Source: Paludibacteraceae bacterium (GTDB lineage Bacteria; Bacteroidota; Bacteroidia; Bacteroidales; Paludibacteraceae). From it: DNA of 49,530 nucleotides. The DNA lies in the NCBI GenBank assembly GCA_024401455.1, contig JAKSLA010000019.1, positions 1 through 49,530 on the forward strand, given 5' to 3'. Below are positions 41,975 to 49,530 of the stretch, piece after piece. Below the pieces are notes generated by a model. The model saw only the letters and a list, made by a program, of their open reading frames with translations, did no database searches and was not told the origin of the DNA. Position 1 is the first letter of the stretch. Every line of letters starts with the position of its first letter. The translations under genes were made by a program, and so were the position numbers.

Positions 41975-42021
41975 AGAAGAGAGCATATCGCCACTTTATT
42001 AGATTTGATACACTCTCTTCT
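41975..42021. repeat. Inverted repeat in the serpin-hip gap
   Basis: AGAAGAGAG (41975-41983) and CTCTCTTCT (42013-42021) are exact 9-bp arms with a 29-base loop. It lies between the serpin terminator-like hairpin and the small ORF. Function unknown. Confidence 0.4.
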
Positions 42022-42030
42022 TGTTTATCT

Positions 42031-42068
42031 CAGAGATCGGTCTTTTAATAGACCTTGTGAAATCTCTG
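42031..42068 (-). terminator. Double-stem hairpin downstream of the serpin
   Basis: The outer stem CAGAGAT/ATCTCTG (42031-42037 with 42062-42068) encloses the inner stem GGTCT/AGACC (42039-42043 with 42050-42054). It starts 17 bases past the serpin stop. The T run on the minus strand is poor, so the terminator call is tentative. Confidence 0.45.
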
Positions 42069-42084
42069 TTTGGTCATTCGATAT

Positions 42085-43365
42085 TTATAATTCAGCTTTC
42101 ACAACTTCACCCATAAACAGGATCAAGCCTGTCTTAGCTTCGCGAATAGCAAAAAGGAATGGATGGTCGGCGTTGAAAATTTTATGACCGTTTGGATCTG
42201 GTGATATAATTACTGTATCATGGATGCCTATAGTAATGCCGGCAGCCTCAGTTCCATCTTGGTCAACTTTAACGTAAGTGTCTTGTTGTAGTTCGCTGAG
42301 TATAAGGTCGTTTCCCATTCTGACAAGATATTTTTCGAACAAGGAGTTTAGTCCCATATCTATAAGTGTTTGTCGTAAGTCGAATCTGTTCTTTGCTGTG
42401 AATTTAGGCATGTTTACCCTCACTTTCTCTGGCGTAAAGTTGATGTTGTTCCAATCGATGGATGGCATTAAATTTTCCGTGCTCAAGTTTTTGGTAGGAA
42501 GAATTACATCCATGCAGAATGTTTGGTTTCCATATGGCAAACGCAAAGCTTGGTAACTGTCAGTTTCTGCATAAGAATAAGTTCCTCCATTATGGAAGAA
42601 GGAAACATTGGCTATGGTGCCATCTGCTTGGGTAAAAGTGCCTAAAAGGGAATCTTTGAAATTTTTAGTCCATTTGGCCTTGAAATAGCAAGCATTAGCA
42701 ATCACAACTTTCGTGTTGTTGTTGAGTTTCAAGTTCAGAGATGGTATGAGGCCTCGTGTTGCCATGTTTGCCCAGTCGTCAATGGTTTGAGATGCCTCTG
42801 GTTTAGTAAAATCGAGGTCGGCAACAGAAGCTTTGTACGAATCCTTTATGACATTGTAAAAGTCTAATCTGATCTTCTCGTCTTTTTGGATCCACATGGA
42901 ATTCTGTGTTTCGAAGCAAGCGGCAGTGTCAAGTTCTGAATTCAAACTTGCAGATATTTTCGAATACGTATTATTGATTTCCTGCATGTCCATCCCTTGT
43001 AAGCCAATAAAGTCATTCACCTCTTTTTGTACATCGGGGGAAGTTCCGTTGTTTATCATAGCCAACGCAAGCTGTAAACTGTAAGGAGCTACCATTGTGT
43101 TTTCAGTCGAGGTCCTAACTTTTGCCAACAATTTTGTCGATAGTTGGGTGTTTGCCCCTACAACCTCCAATTCTTTGGTCGTGAGATTGAGTGGAATGGA
43201 AGATGAATTGCGCGGCGTGACTGTCCAACCTGACAGATTTTCGCAGAATTCTGTACTTGACGACTCGTTTCCAAGATCGTTGTCCATTGTGTCGTCGTCA
43301 CTGCAAGATGTTAGAAATACTGGTGCTAAAAATGATAGTGCACCTAAAAATAACATGTTTTTCAT
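42085..43365 (-). CDS. Serpin-family protease inhibitor, surface lipoprotein (miropin-like)
   Basis: This 426-residue protein has a lipoprotein signal ending LTSC with Cys21, then SDDD, like the surface-export signal of Bacteroides lipoproteins. The rest is a full-length serpin: NTMVAPYSLQLALAMINNG (start of the fold), NACYFKAKWTKNF (breach region), FHNGGTYSY, and the C-terminal FNADHPFLFAIREAKTGLILFMG. The reactive-loop hinge DGTEAAGITIG keeps the small residues that inhibitory serpins need. Counting from the hinge puts the bait bond near Val-Ile or slightly later, suggesting elastase-like rather than trypsin-like targets; this is approximate. Tannerella miropin is a known lipoprotein serpin that blocks host and microbial proteases. 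Such genes are unusual in bacteria and may have been acquired. Confidence 0.92.
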   Translation of the reverse strand: MKNMLFLGALSFLAPVFLTSCSDDDTMDNDLGNESSSTEFCENLSGWTVTPRNSSSIPLNLTTKELEVVGANTQLSTKLLAKVRTSTENTMVAPYSLQLALAMINNGTSPDVQKEVNDFIGLQGMDMQEINNTYSKISASLNSELDTAACFETQNSMWIQKDEKIRLDFYNVIKDSYKASVADLDFTKPEASQTIDDWANMATRGLIPSLNLKLNNNTKVVIANACYFKAKWTKNFKDSLLGTFTQADGTIANVSFFHNGGTYSYAETDSYQALRLPYGNQTFCMDVILPTKNLSTENLMPSIDWNNINFTPEKVRVNMPKFTAKNRFDLRQTLIDMGLNSLFEKYLVRMGNDLILSELQQDTYVKVDQDGTEAAGITIGIHDTVIISPDPNGHKIFNADHPFLFAIREAKTGLILFMGEVVKAEL

Positions 43366-43412
43366 AAGCCCTATTATATAAAATTATGTCTATAAAAATG
43401 ATTCTCAAAAAA

Positions 43413-43420
43413 CAAATATA
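43413..43420 (-). promoter_or_regulatory. -7 box of the serpin gene
   Basis: The minus strand reads TATATTTG, a perfect TAnnTTTG, about 48 bases before the start codon. No good -33 partner is visible. Confidence 0.55.
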
Positions 43421-43576
43421 TGATTATCAGTTAGGATAAATCAGTTCTCATGCCTTTTTAGCGTATGGAAAGAATTTATAATTCTCCATGTGAATATTCC
43501 CGATAACCAACTGCTAAATTATAGAAAAAAAATAAATATCCAATAAATAAAGTTAAAAATGAAATCAAAAAAGTGC

Positions 43577-43606
43577 AAAAAAAAGCAACGCTCAGATGAA
43601 CGTTGC
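43577..43606 (-). terminator. Terminator of ahcY
   Basis: GCAACG (43585-43590) pairs with CGTTGC (43601-43606), followed on the minus strand by eight T, 24 bases past the stop codon. Confidence 0.8.
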
Positions 43607-43629
43607 CTTTCTTAATATCTATGTCCGAA

Positions 43630-45051
43630 TTAATATCTGTATAAGTCAGATTTGTAAGGACCGTCAACGGTTACACCAATGTAAGCGGCTTGCTCAGGAG
43701 TGAGTTTAGTAAGTTTAGCACCAATCTTCTCCAAGTGCAAGCGAGCCACCTCTTCGTCCAAATGCTTAGGCAAGCAGTAAACGTCGATGTCGTATGGCTT
43801 GGAGAACAACTCGATTTGAGCCAATGTTTGGTTGGTGAATGAGTTACTCATCACGAATGAAGGGTGACCCGTAGCACAACCAAGGTTCACCAAACGACCG
43901 TCGGCCAACAAGAGGATAGAGTGTCCTTCTGGGAAGAAGTATTGATCTACTTGAGGCTTGATGTTGCGGCACTTGATGCCTGGATATTTCTTCAACTTGT
44001 CAACTTGAATCTCGTTGTCGAAGTGACCGATGTTGCAGACGATAGCCGACTCCTTCATCTTGGCCATGTGCTCGATGCGGATGATGTCGATGTTACCTGT
44101 TGTAGTTACGTAGATGTCGCCCAAAGGAAGTGCATCCTCAACCGTAGCCACCTCGTAACCCTCCATGGCTGCTTGCAAAGCGCAGATTGGGTCGATCTCA
44201 GTCACGATGACTCTTGCTCCGTATGAACGCATAGAACTTGCGCAACCCTTACCTACGTCTCCATAACCGCAAACGACAACTACCTTGCCTGCGATCATCA
44301 CGTCTGTAGCGCGCTTGATACCGTCGGCAAGCGATTCGCGACAGCCGTAGAGGTTGTCAAACTTGGACTTAGTAACAGAGTCGTTCACATTGAAGGCAGG
44401 GAACTTCAATCGTCCCTCGTTTCTCATTTGATACAAGCGGTGAACGCCAGTTGTTGTCTCTTCTGACACACCCTTGATTTCAGTGATGCGGTTGCTCCAG
44501 AACTTCTTGTCCACTTTTTGGATCTCCTTCAAGATGCTGTAAAGGCAAATCTCGTCCTCGCTCTCGACCTTCTTGTCCAAGATGCTGCTGTTTGCCTCAG
44601 CGTCAGCACCGAGGTGGAACATAAGGGTAGCGTCGCCACCGTCGTCAACAATCATATTAGGGCCCATTCCGTTCGGGAAGTTGATGGCTTGTAGTGTACA
44701 CCACCAATAATCAGCCAAAGTCTCACCCTTCCAAGCGAATACAGGGACTCCCGCCTTTGCGATGGCTGCTGCGGCGTGGTCTTGGGTAGAGTAGATGTTA
44801 CAGCTTGCCCAACGCACGTCTGCACCAAGTTCAACCAATGTCTCGATGAGCACTGCTGTTTGGATAGTCATGTGGAGGGATCCGGAAATGCGGGCACCTT
44901 TTAGTGGTTTTTGTTTTCCGTACTTTTCGCGAAGAGCCATTAGGCCAGGCATTTCATGTTCTGCCAATTCTATCTCTTTACGGCCGAAATCGGCGAGAGA
45001 TATGTCTGCCACTTTGTAAGGCAGTGTTGAAAACAAATCTTCTTTTGCCAT
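43630..45051 (-). CDS. ahcY: Adenosylhomocysteinase
   Basis: This 473-residue cytoplasmic enzyme splits S-adenosylhomocysteine into adenosine and homocysteine, clearing the product of methyltransferases. Family segments are in order: [21 protein letters not shown], the [13 protein letters not shown] stretch with the catalytic Lys, the NAD-binding [38 protein letters not shown], and the C-terminal dimer tail [23 protein letters not shown] that reaches the neighbouring active site. Length is typical. It is a single-gene unit with a strong terminator. Confidence 0.98.
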   Translation of the reverse strand: MAKEDLFSTLPYKVADISLADFGRKEIELAEHEMPGLMALREKYGKQKPLKGARISGSLHMTIQTAVLIETLVELGADVRWASCNIYSTQDHAAAAIAKAGVPVFAWKGETLADYWWCTLQAINFPNGMGPNMIVDDGGDATLMFHLGADAEANSSILDKKVESEDEICLYSILKEIQKVDKKFWSNRITEIKGVSEETTTGVHRLYQMRNEGRLKFPAFNVNDSVTKSKFDNLYGCRESLADGIKRATDVMIAGKVVVVCGYGDVGKGCASSMRSYGARVIVTEIDPICALQAAMEGYEVATVEDALPLGDIYVTTTGNIDIIRIEHMAKMKESAIVCNIGHFDNEIQVDKLKKYPGIKCRNIKPQVDQYFFPEGHSILLLADGRLVNLGCATGHPSFVMSNSFTNQTLAQIELFSKPYDIDVYCLPKHLDEEVARLHLEKIGAKLTKLTPEQAAYIGVTVDGPYKSDLYRY

Positions 45052-45079
45052 TTTTATAAATTGAATAAAAGTTTATTTG

Positions 45080-45087
45080 CAAAAATA
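45080..45087 (-). promoter_or_regulatory. -7 box of ahcY
   Basis: The minus strand reads TATTTTTG, matching TAnnTTTG, about 30 bases before the start codon. The -33 element is weak. Confidence 0.5.
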
Positions 45088-45151
45088 GTAAAATTTTTGT
45101 GTTCCGACTTCTTAATGTTTGTTTAATCGAATTAAAAAACGAATTGTAAAT

Positions 45152-45182
45152 GTTGTTCGTTATTTTGTTTTCGTTACATTTG
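45152..45182 (+). promoter_or_regulatory. Promoter of the PspC-domain gene
   Basis: GTTG (45152-45155), 19 bases, TACATTTG (45175-45182). Perfect -7, one mismatch at -33; leader about 95 nt. Confidence 0.65.
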
Positions 45183-45283
45183 TTCAGGCTGATCTCTGAA
45201 GGAGGGAGGAACTGAAATTTTTCCTTGGGATGGACAATTCCATTGTTTCCCCAAGTCATTCTATATTCTAATGGTAGTAAGTT

Positions 45284-45937
45284 ATGGAAGAACCGATTTA
45301 TGATGCAGAAGAAGTGTTGGACGGGGGCGCTCCTGTTTCCAACAACGAGGACAAAGGCCCCAAGAAACGGCTGATGCGTGACATGCAAAAAGGCATGTTG
45401 GGGGGTGTCTTTGCTGGTCTGGCCGAATATTTAGAGTGGGAGGTCTCTCTCATTCGTATCGCGTATGTGATATTGACTATTTTCACGTTTGGTGTTTTCT
45501 CTGCACTTGCCTACCTCTTTTTATGGATTTTGCTGCCATTGAAGCCGGGTGGCGAAGCGGTGGGGGCGTCAGAAACGGCAGGCCGGATCTTCAAGTTCGG
45601 CTGTGGAGGCTGCCTCTTTTTGGTCGGCTTCCCGTTGCTGATCATTGCGCTGCTGTTGATTATTCCAGCCATTTATGCAAGTGATTTCGCCACGTTGCTT
45701 TCAGACCCTAACTTCTTTGCCGTTGACGACATTTCATGGGACATCCGCTACAACCCGAACATTACGCAATTGATTATCGGAGCATTCGCTGCGTTTGTCT
45801 TCCCGTTAATTTCGTTCGTTGCCATGCAAGGCAAAGAAGAGATATTTGGCGTCTCCAAACGGATGGCTTATCTGTTTGTCGGTTTGGTGACGGTGGCTGG
45901 CTTGATGATGGTGGTCAGTGCCTTGACGGCAAGTTGA
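45284..45937 (+). CDS. PspC-domain membrane protein
   Basis: This 217-residue protein has a short acidic N-terminus, then a PspC domain (about residues 35-90): KGMLGGVFAGLAEYLEWEVSLIRIAYVILTIFTFGVFSALAYLFLWILLP. Additional hydrophobic segments follow at about 103-128, 163-182 and 193-215, giving four or more membrane passes. PspC proteins take part in envelope-stress sensing in enterobacteria; in Bacteroidetes the role is less clear. It precedes the thioredoxin-rfb operon but that operon has its own promoter. Confidence 0.88.
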   Translation: MEEPIYDAEEVLDGGAPVSNNEDKGPKKRLMRDMQKGMLGGVFAGLAEYLEWEVSLIRIAYVILTIFTFGVFSALAYLFLWILLPLKPGGEAVGASETAGRIFKFGCGGCLFLVGFPLLIIALLLIIPAIYASDFATLLSDPNFFAVDDISWDIRYNPNITQLIIGAFAAFVFPLISFVAMQGKEEIFGVSKRMAYLFVGLVTVAGLMMVVSALTAS

Positions 45938-46001
45938 TGACCCCGTTGGGGAAAGTGCAGAAGGCGTAGAATGGCGGCTCTTGCGTTTTTTGGCTGTTGG
46001 G

Positions 46002-46033
46002 GTTGCGTTATTCGTTTATAAACATTAATTTTG
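46002..46033 (+). promoter_or_regulatory. Promoter of the thioredoxin-rfbACD operon
   Basis: GTTG (46002-46005), 20 bases, TAATTTTG (46026-46033). The -7 box covers an in-frame upstream start at 46031, so the thioredoxin start is the ATG at 46055. Confidence 0.65.
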
Positions 46034-46054
46034 AACACTTTTAAATGTAGTAAC

Positions 46055-46507
46055 ATGAATAAAATGAAAGTTATGCGTAAATATGGCATCCTTGCTATGA
46101 TGCTTTTGATGGGTGCTTTTTCATTCGGAGTAAGTGCGCAAGGCGGTGCGGTGATGGAAATCAACAAGGCTGAATTTGTGCAAAAGGTTTTCGATTTTGA
46201 AAAAGAGCAGGAGTTTAAGTATAAGGGAGACAAGCCTTGTATCTTGGATTTCTACGCTTCTTGGTGTGGACCTTGCAAAATGTTGTCGCCACATTTGGAT
46301 GACATGGCAAAGGAGTACAAGGACAAGATTTATATCTATAAGATTAACGTAGATAAGAACAGAGATTTGGCCAGTGCGTTTGGCGCTTCTTCTATCCCAT
46401 TGGTGATATTCATCCCTACAGAGGGTTCTCCTGCTGCGGCAAGGGGGTATCTTCCAAAGGAGGAACTGGTGAACGCTATTGAGACTGTGCTAAAAGTAAA
46501 GAAGTAA
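46055..46507 (+). CDS. Exported thioredoxin-family protein
   Basis: This 150-residue protein starts at ATG 46055, just after the predicted promoter, with a signal peptide (hydrophobic GILAMMLLMGAFSFGVSA) cut near SAQ. A thioredoxin fold follows with the active site YASWCGPCK and the conserved cis-Pro in SSIPLVIF. It should act in the periplasm on protein disulfides. Its stop is three bases before the rfbA start, so it is co-transcribed with the dTDP-rhamnose genes; no functional link between the two is obvious. Confidence 0.9.
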   Translation: MNKMKVMRKYGILAMMLLMGAFSFGVSAQGGAVMEINKAEFVQKVFDFEKEQEFKYKGDKPCILDFYASWCGPCKMLSPHLDDMAKEYKDKIYIYKINVDKNRDLASAFGASSIPLVIFIPTEGSPAAARGYLPKEELVNAIETVLKVKK

Positions 46508-46510
46508 TTT

Positions 46511-47377
46511 ATGAAGGGAATCATATTGGCGGGTGGAAGTGCGACGAGGTTGTATCCTTTGTCTAAATCCATTTCCAAACAAATAATGCCGGTCTATGAC
46601 AAGCCGATGATCTATTATCCGCTTTCGACTTTGATGTTGGCGGGAATTAGAGAGGTTTTGATCATCAGCACGCCGCGAGACTTGCCGATGTTCCGTGATT
46701 TGTTCGGAACAGGCGAGGAGTTGGGCATGCAGTTCAGCTATAAAGTGCAGGAGCAGCCCAATGGCTTGGCGCAGGCTTTTGTCTTGGGTGCCGAGTTCTT
46801 GAATGGCGAGCCAGGTTGCCTTATCTTGGGCGACAATATGTTCTACGGCCAAAACTTCTCTGCTATGCTGAAACGCGCGGCTTCGTTGAGCAAGGGCGCC
46901 TACATATTCGGTTATTATGTGAAGGACCCGAGAGCCTACGGCGTAGTTGAGTTCGATGACAATCACAACGTGATTTCGTTGGAGGAGAAGCCAGAATGCC
47001 CAAAGTCAAATTATGCGGTGCCGGGTCTCTATTTCTACGACAGCACGGTGACGGAAAAGGCGGCTTCGTTGAAACCATCGGCGAGAGGCGAATACGAGAT
47101 CACAGACTTGAACAAAATGTATTTGGAAGAGAAGTCGCTGAAGGTCGAACTTTTCGGTCGTGGTTTCGCATGGTTGGATACGGGCAATTGCGATTCGTTG
47201 TTGGAGGCAGGCAATTTCGTGGCTACTATCCAAAAACGCCAAGGATTCTATGTGGCGTGCATAGAGGAGATTGCATGGCGAAACGGCTGGATATCAGATG
47301 ACCAATTGAAGTTTGCTGGACAAAAATTAAGCAAAACGCAATACGGACAATATATATTATCATTGTTGGAAAAATGA
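46511..47377 (+). CDS. rfbA: Glucose-1-phosphate thymidylyltransferase
   Basis: This 288-residue enzyme starts with [45 protein letters not shown], the RfbA signature, and continues with [10 protein letters not shown] and [22 protein letters not shown]. It makes dTDP-glucose from glucose-1-phosphate and dTTP, the first step to dTDP-rhamnose for surface polysaccharides. Length is normal. It overlaps rfbC by four bases (ATGA). Confidence 0.97.
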   Translation: MKGIILAGGSATRLYPLSKSISKQIMPVYDKPMIYYPLSTLMLAGIREVLIISTPRDLPMFRDLFGTGEELGMQFSYKVQEQPNGLAQAFVLGAEFLNGEPGCLILGDNMFYGQNFSAMLKRAASLSKGAYIFGYYVKDPRAYGVVEFDDNHNVISLEEKPECPKSNYAVPGLYFYDSTVTEKAASLKPSARGEYEITDLNKMYLEEKSLKVELFGRGFAWLDTGNCDSLLEAGNFVATIQKRQGFYVACIEEIAWRNGWISDDQLKFAGQKLSKTQYGQYILSLLEK

Positions 47378-47922
47378 ATTTTATAGAGCAAAGCATCCCT
47401 GGAGTTTGGGTGATTGAACCAAAGGTATTTTGTGATAGCCGTGGCTATTTCATGGAGGCGTTCAAACAGAGTGAATTCGAAAAGTATGTTGGTCACGTTG
47501 ATTTCATTCAGGACAATGAATCAAAATCTTCATACGGCGTCTTGAGAGGCCTTCATTATCAGAAGGGCGAATTTGCCCAAGCCAAGTTGGTGCGTGTGAT
47601 CAAAGGAGAGGTGTTGGATGTGGCAATTGATATTCGCAAGAGTTCTCCAACCTTTGGCAAGCATGTGGCTGTGAAGTTGAGCGAGGATAATAAGCGTCAG
47701 TTGTTTATTCCGCGTGGTTTCGCTCATGGGTTTGTCGTTTTGAGCAAAGAGGCGATTTTTACATATAAGGTGGATAATGTCTATGCTCCTCAGTCGGAGG
47801 CGGGCATCATCTATAATGATCCTCAAATTGGAATAGAGTGGGGTGTGCCTGCGGCAGACATCCTTTTGTCGGAAAAGGACAAAATCTCTCCAATGTTGAA
47901 GGATGCAGTTGTTTTTGAATAA
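47374..47922 (+). CDS. rfbC: dTDP-4-dehydrorhamnose 3,5-epimerase
   Basis: This 182-residue cupin-fold enzyme has the RfbC segments [39 protein letters not shown] (catalytic His), [14 protein letters not shown] and [10 protein letters not shown]. It carries out the third step of dTDP-rhamnose synthesis. Translationally coupled to rfbA and eight bases upstream of rfbD. Confidence 0.97.
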   Translation: MNFIEQSIPGVWVIEPKVFCDSRGYFMEAFKQSEFEKYVGHVDFIQDNESKSSYGVLRGLHYQKGEFAQAKLVRVIKGEVLDVAIDIRKSSPTFGKHVAVKLSEDNKRQLFIPRGFAHGFVVLSKEAIFTYKVDNVYAPQSEAGIIYNDPQIGIEWGVPAADILLSEKDKISPMLKDAVVFE

Positions 47923-47930
47923 GATAAGGA

Positions 47931-48779
47931 ATGAATATTTTAGTTACAGGTGCGAATGGTCAATTGGGTAATTCCATTCGTAAAATATCAGCATCCTATC
48001 CTAATAATTATTTCTTCACGGATATGCCGGAGGTGGATATCACCAATTTGGCGTTGTTGGAGAATTTGATGAAGGAGAAGCAGATTGATGCCATCATCAA
48101 TTGTGCAGCCTATACGGCCGTTGATAAGGCGGAGGATGATGTGGCGTTGGCAACGAAGATCAATGTAGATGGGCCTCGCAATTTGGCCATTGCTGCTAAG
48201 AATGCCAATGCTAAGTTGGTTCATGTCTCTACTGATTATGTCTTTGGAGGCAAAGCATATTTGCCATTGAAGGAGAGCGATCCAACCGCTCCGATAGGCG
48301 TTTATGGACGCACGAAGTTGGCAGGCGAGGAGGCCGTAAAGGAGGTTGGCTGTGATGCCGTGGTTGTTCGTACGGCTTGGTTGTATAGCGAGTTCGGCGG
48401 TAACTTCGTGAAGACGATGTTGCGTTTGGGACGTGAGCGTTCAGAGTTGGGCGTTGTCTATGACCAAGTGGGAACACCTACTTATGCCACTGATTTGGCT
48501 GTGGCTTTGATGGAGTTGCTCACGAAAGGTTTTTCGGGCTTCTCGTTGTATCACTATTCTAACGAAGGAGTCATCAGTTGGTATGATTTTGCGAAGACAA
48601 TCTTCGATTTGTCTGACATCCATATTAAGTTGAATGCGTTGGAGAGTTCTGAATATCCTTCCAAGGCGGAGCGCCCTGCGTATAGCGTCTTGAACAAGAA
48701 GAAGATTCGGGAGGCTGGCATCAAGGTGCCTTATTGGCGTGATTCGTTGGTAGAGTGCTTACGGCTGTTGAATGCTTGA
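47931..48779 (+). CDS. rfbD: dTDP-4-dehydrorhamnose reductase
   Basis: This 282-residue short-chain reductase begins with the NAD(P)-binding ILVTGANGQLGNSI. It has the catalytic Ser/Tyr/Lys set (VHVSTDYVFGG, then VYGRTKLAGEEAV) and the family's VVRTAWLYSEFGGNFVKTMLRL and DQVGTPTYATDLA. It makes dTDP-L-rhamnose, the last step. The operon ends here with a terminator; the second-step gene, rfbB, is absent. Confidence 0.97.
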   Translation: MNILVTGANGQLGNSIRKISASYPNNYFFTDMPEVDITNLALLENLMKEKQIDAIINCAAYTAVDKAEDDVALATKINVDGPRNLAIAAKNANAKLVHVSTDYVFGGKAYLPLKESDPTAPIGVYGRTKLAGEEAVKEVGCDAVVVRTAWLYSEFGGNFVKTMLRLGRERSELGVVYDQVGTPTYATDLAVALMELLTKGFSGFSLYHYSNEGVISWYDFAKTIFDLSDIHIKLNALESSEYPSKAERPAYSVLNKKKIREAGIKVPYWRDSLVECLRLLNA

Positions 48780-48805
48780 TAAAGGTTCTTTTTTTTGAAT
48801 GATAT

Positions 48806-48838
48806 GCCCCGGGAAAAATGTTTCTCGGGGCTTTTTTT
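48806..48838 (+). terminator. Terminator of the rfb operon
   Basis: GCCCCGGGAAA (48806-48816) pairs with TTTCTCGGGGC (48821-48831, one G-T pair), followed by seven T. Confidence 0.85.
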
Positions 48839-48926
48839 GTGATTGATGCGAAACAAAAAAAACACAGACAATCGCTGTGGCTTTTGGGGATAGAGGACAT
48901 CTATCATCAAGTGTCCCTAACCATTC

Positions 48927-49388
48927 TCATTCATGCCTGTCCCTTTCTTCTAATTTCTGTTTGGCGTACTCGTAGTCGGCGTTGGTAATGGTGTAAGAGG
49001 CTTTCCGAATATATTCGTTTTCTTCTAAAGGAATATAATTAGAATAACTTGCGAATTTTACCGTGTTAAAAAAAGGATGTGCATAATCTTCAAATGTTAA
49101 ATCTGGAAGAAAAGAGACTTGTATGGTATCCGCAAAATGAAAGGGTTGAGCTTTAATATCCCATATCTCTTCTATTGTGTAGGACGAATCCATTCTTATG
49201 GTTGTGTCGTATGAAATGTCCCCTATGTACACGTTTTTTTCATGATACTTCAGCCTAATATCATAGTCTGATTTGTTAATCAATATATAGTATGAATGGC
49301 ATTTGCCGTCCTCTTCTATATCAGAATTACATGAGTATAATGTAAGAATACAAGTTGCGTACATTACAAAAAAAAATACTTTTACCAT
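48927..49388 (-). CDS. Hypothetical lipoprotein
   Basis: This 153-residue protein has a lipoprotein signal ending LTLYSC (Cys20) and a mature part rich in Tyr, Asp and Ile with beta-like stretches (SYYILINKSDYDIRLKYHEKNVYIG) resembling small immunoglobulin-like folds. I do not recognise a family. Its ATG overlaps by seven bases the stop of a frame coming from the right edge, which suggests coupling to an upstream gene. It is convergent with the rfb operon. Confidence 0.75.
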   Translation of the reverse strand: MVKVFFFVMYATCILTLYSCNSDIEEDGKCHSYYILINKSDYDIRLKYHEKNVYIGDISYDTTIRMDSSYTIEEIWDIKAQPFHFADTIQVSFLPDLTFEDYAHPFFNTVKFASYSNYIPLEENEYIRKASYTITNADYEYAKQKLEERDRHE

Positions 49389-49530
49389 CTGTCTTCAAAT
49401 GTTTTAAATAATAAGTCAATATCGGCATCAGTTATTCCTGATGGTTTTTGTTTTTTGATGTTTTCCTTGAAACTATTTTGCAAGTTTAGGGAACTTATAT
49501 CTCATATTTTCAAAGACTTGGACAGCACCT
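49382..49530 (-). pseudogene. 3' end of a gene running off the window, possibly frameshifted
   Basis: From the right edge the minus strand reads GAVQVFENMRYKFPKLAK and stops at 49473-49475. In the next frame the sequence continues as SFKENIKKQKPSGITDADID and ends FEDRW with a stop at 49382-49384 that overlaps the lipoprotein start. Removing one A from the AAAA run just before the first stop would join both into one chain. Either a one-base insertion, a sequencing error, or a separate short gene explains this. The family is unknown because only the tail is visible. Confidence 0.35.

Noticed and set aside
43476-43667. Small minus frame with a hydrophobic stretch after ahcY
   Set aside because: It spans the ahcY 3' end and its terminator, and the start lies inside ahcY.
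45052-45283. Possible S-adenosylhomocysteine riboswitch upstream of ahcY
   Set aside because: The predicted leader is only about 20-30 nt and I see no matching structure; the region also holds the divergent PspC promoter.

Overview
The window looks like a chromosomal segment of a member of the Bacteroidetes, most likely order Bacteroidales. Three things point there. Promoters fit the Bacteroidetes pattern TTTG, 19-21 nt, TAnnTTTG rather than -35/-10 boxes. Genes lack strong Shine-Dalgarno sites. The gene content includes type IX secretion (T9SS) sorting tails, a PorP/SprF protein, many lipoproteins (some with acidic export-signal-like residues after the lipid cysteine), DUF4301 and AsnA. I cannot name the genus.

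Layout. 1-300: the 3' end of a 5S rRNA gene, its terminator, and a GC-rich block ending in a run of twelve C. 300-6970: a three-gene cassette. It holds an unknown 283-aa protein, a 1445-aa PAAR-like (DUF4280-type) protein carrying a GH19-like lysozyme domain and an M23 endopeptidase domain, and an overlapping lipoprotein gene. It reads as a peptidoglycan-attacking contractile-injection (type VI) effector with a periplasmic immunity protein; no apparatus genes are present. 7095-8913 (minus): a radical SAM/SPASM enzyme and a lipoprotein carrying the motif NAMCYEPAxPI twice, a likely modification enzyme and substrate pair. 9083-9159: tRNA-Arg(CCG).

9250-22689 (all minus) is mostly housekeeping. 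It holds a cytidylate kinase-like protein, a MATE exporter, a fused MMPL exporter/acyltransferase/methyltransferase, an Lrp-type regulator, a small unknown protein, a MurU-like nucleotidyltransferase overlapping an S41 protease, a LolE/FtsX-like permease, an aminotransferase and a YhcC-type radical SAM protein. 23059-31333 holds a DUF4301 protein, a T9SS-exported CotH-family protein (minus), asnA and a second S41 protease.

31499-39066 (plus) is a type IX secretion module: a 1705-aa surface protein with a gliding-motility-type C-terminal signal, an OmpA/beta-propeller protein and a PorP/SprF protein. 39301-43365 (minus) is an accessory island: a surface lipoprotein, a split three-gene HipBST-like toxin-antitoxin operon with three operator-like palindromes spaced exactly 41 bp apart, a 45-codon small ORF, and a miropin-like serpin lipoprotein.

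43630-48779 returns to core functions: ahcY (minus), then a PspC protein and a thioredoxin-rfbA-rfbC-rfbD operon for dTDP-rhamnose in which rfbB is missing. The right edge holds an unknown lipoprotein preceded by a truncated, possibly frameshifted gene.

The strongest candidates for undescribed biology are the radical SAM/duplicated-motif lipoprotein pair, the PAAR-GH19-M23 effector cassette, and the HipBST-like operon with its phased operators.
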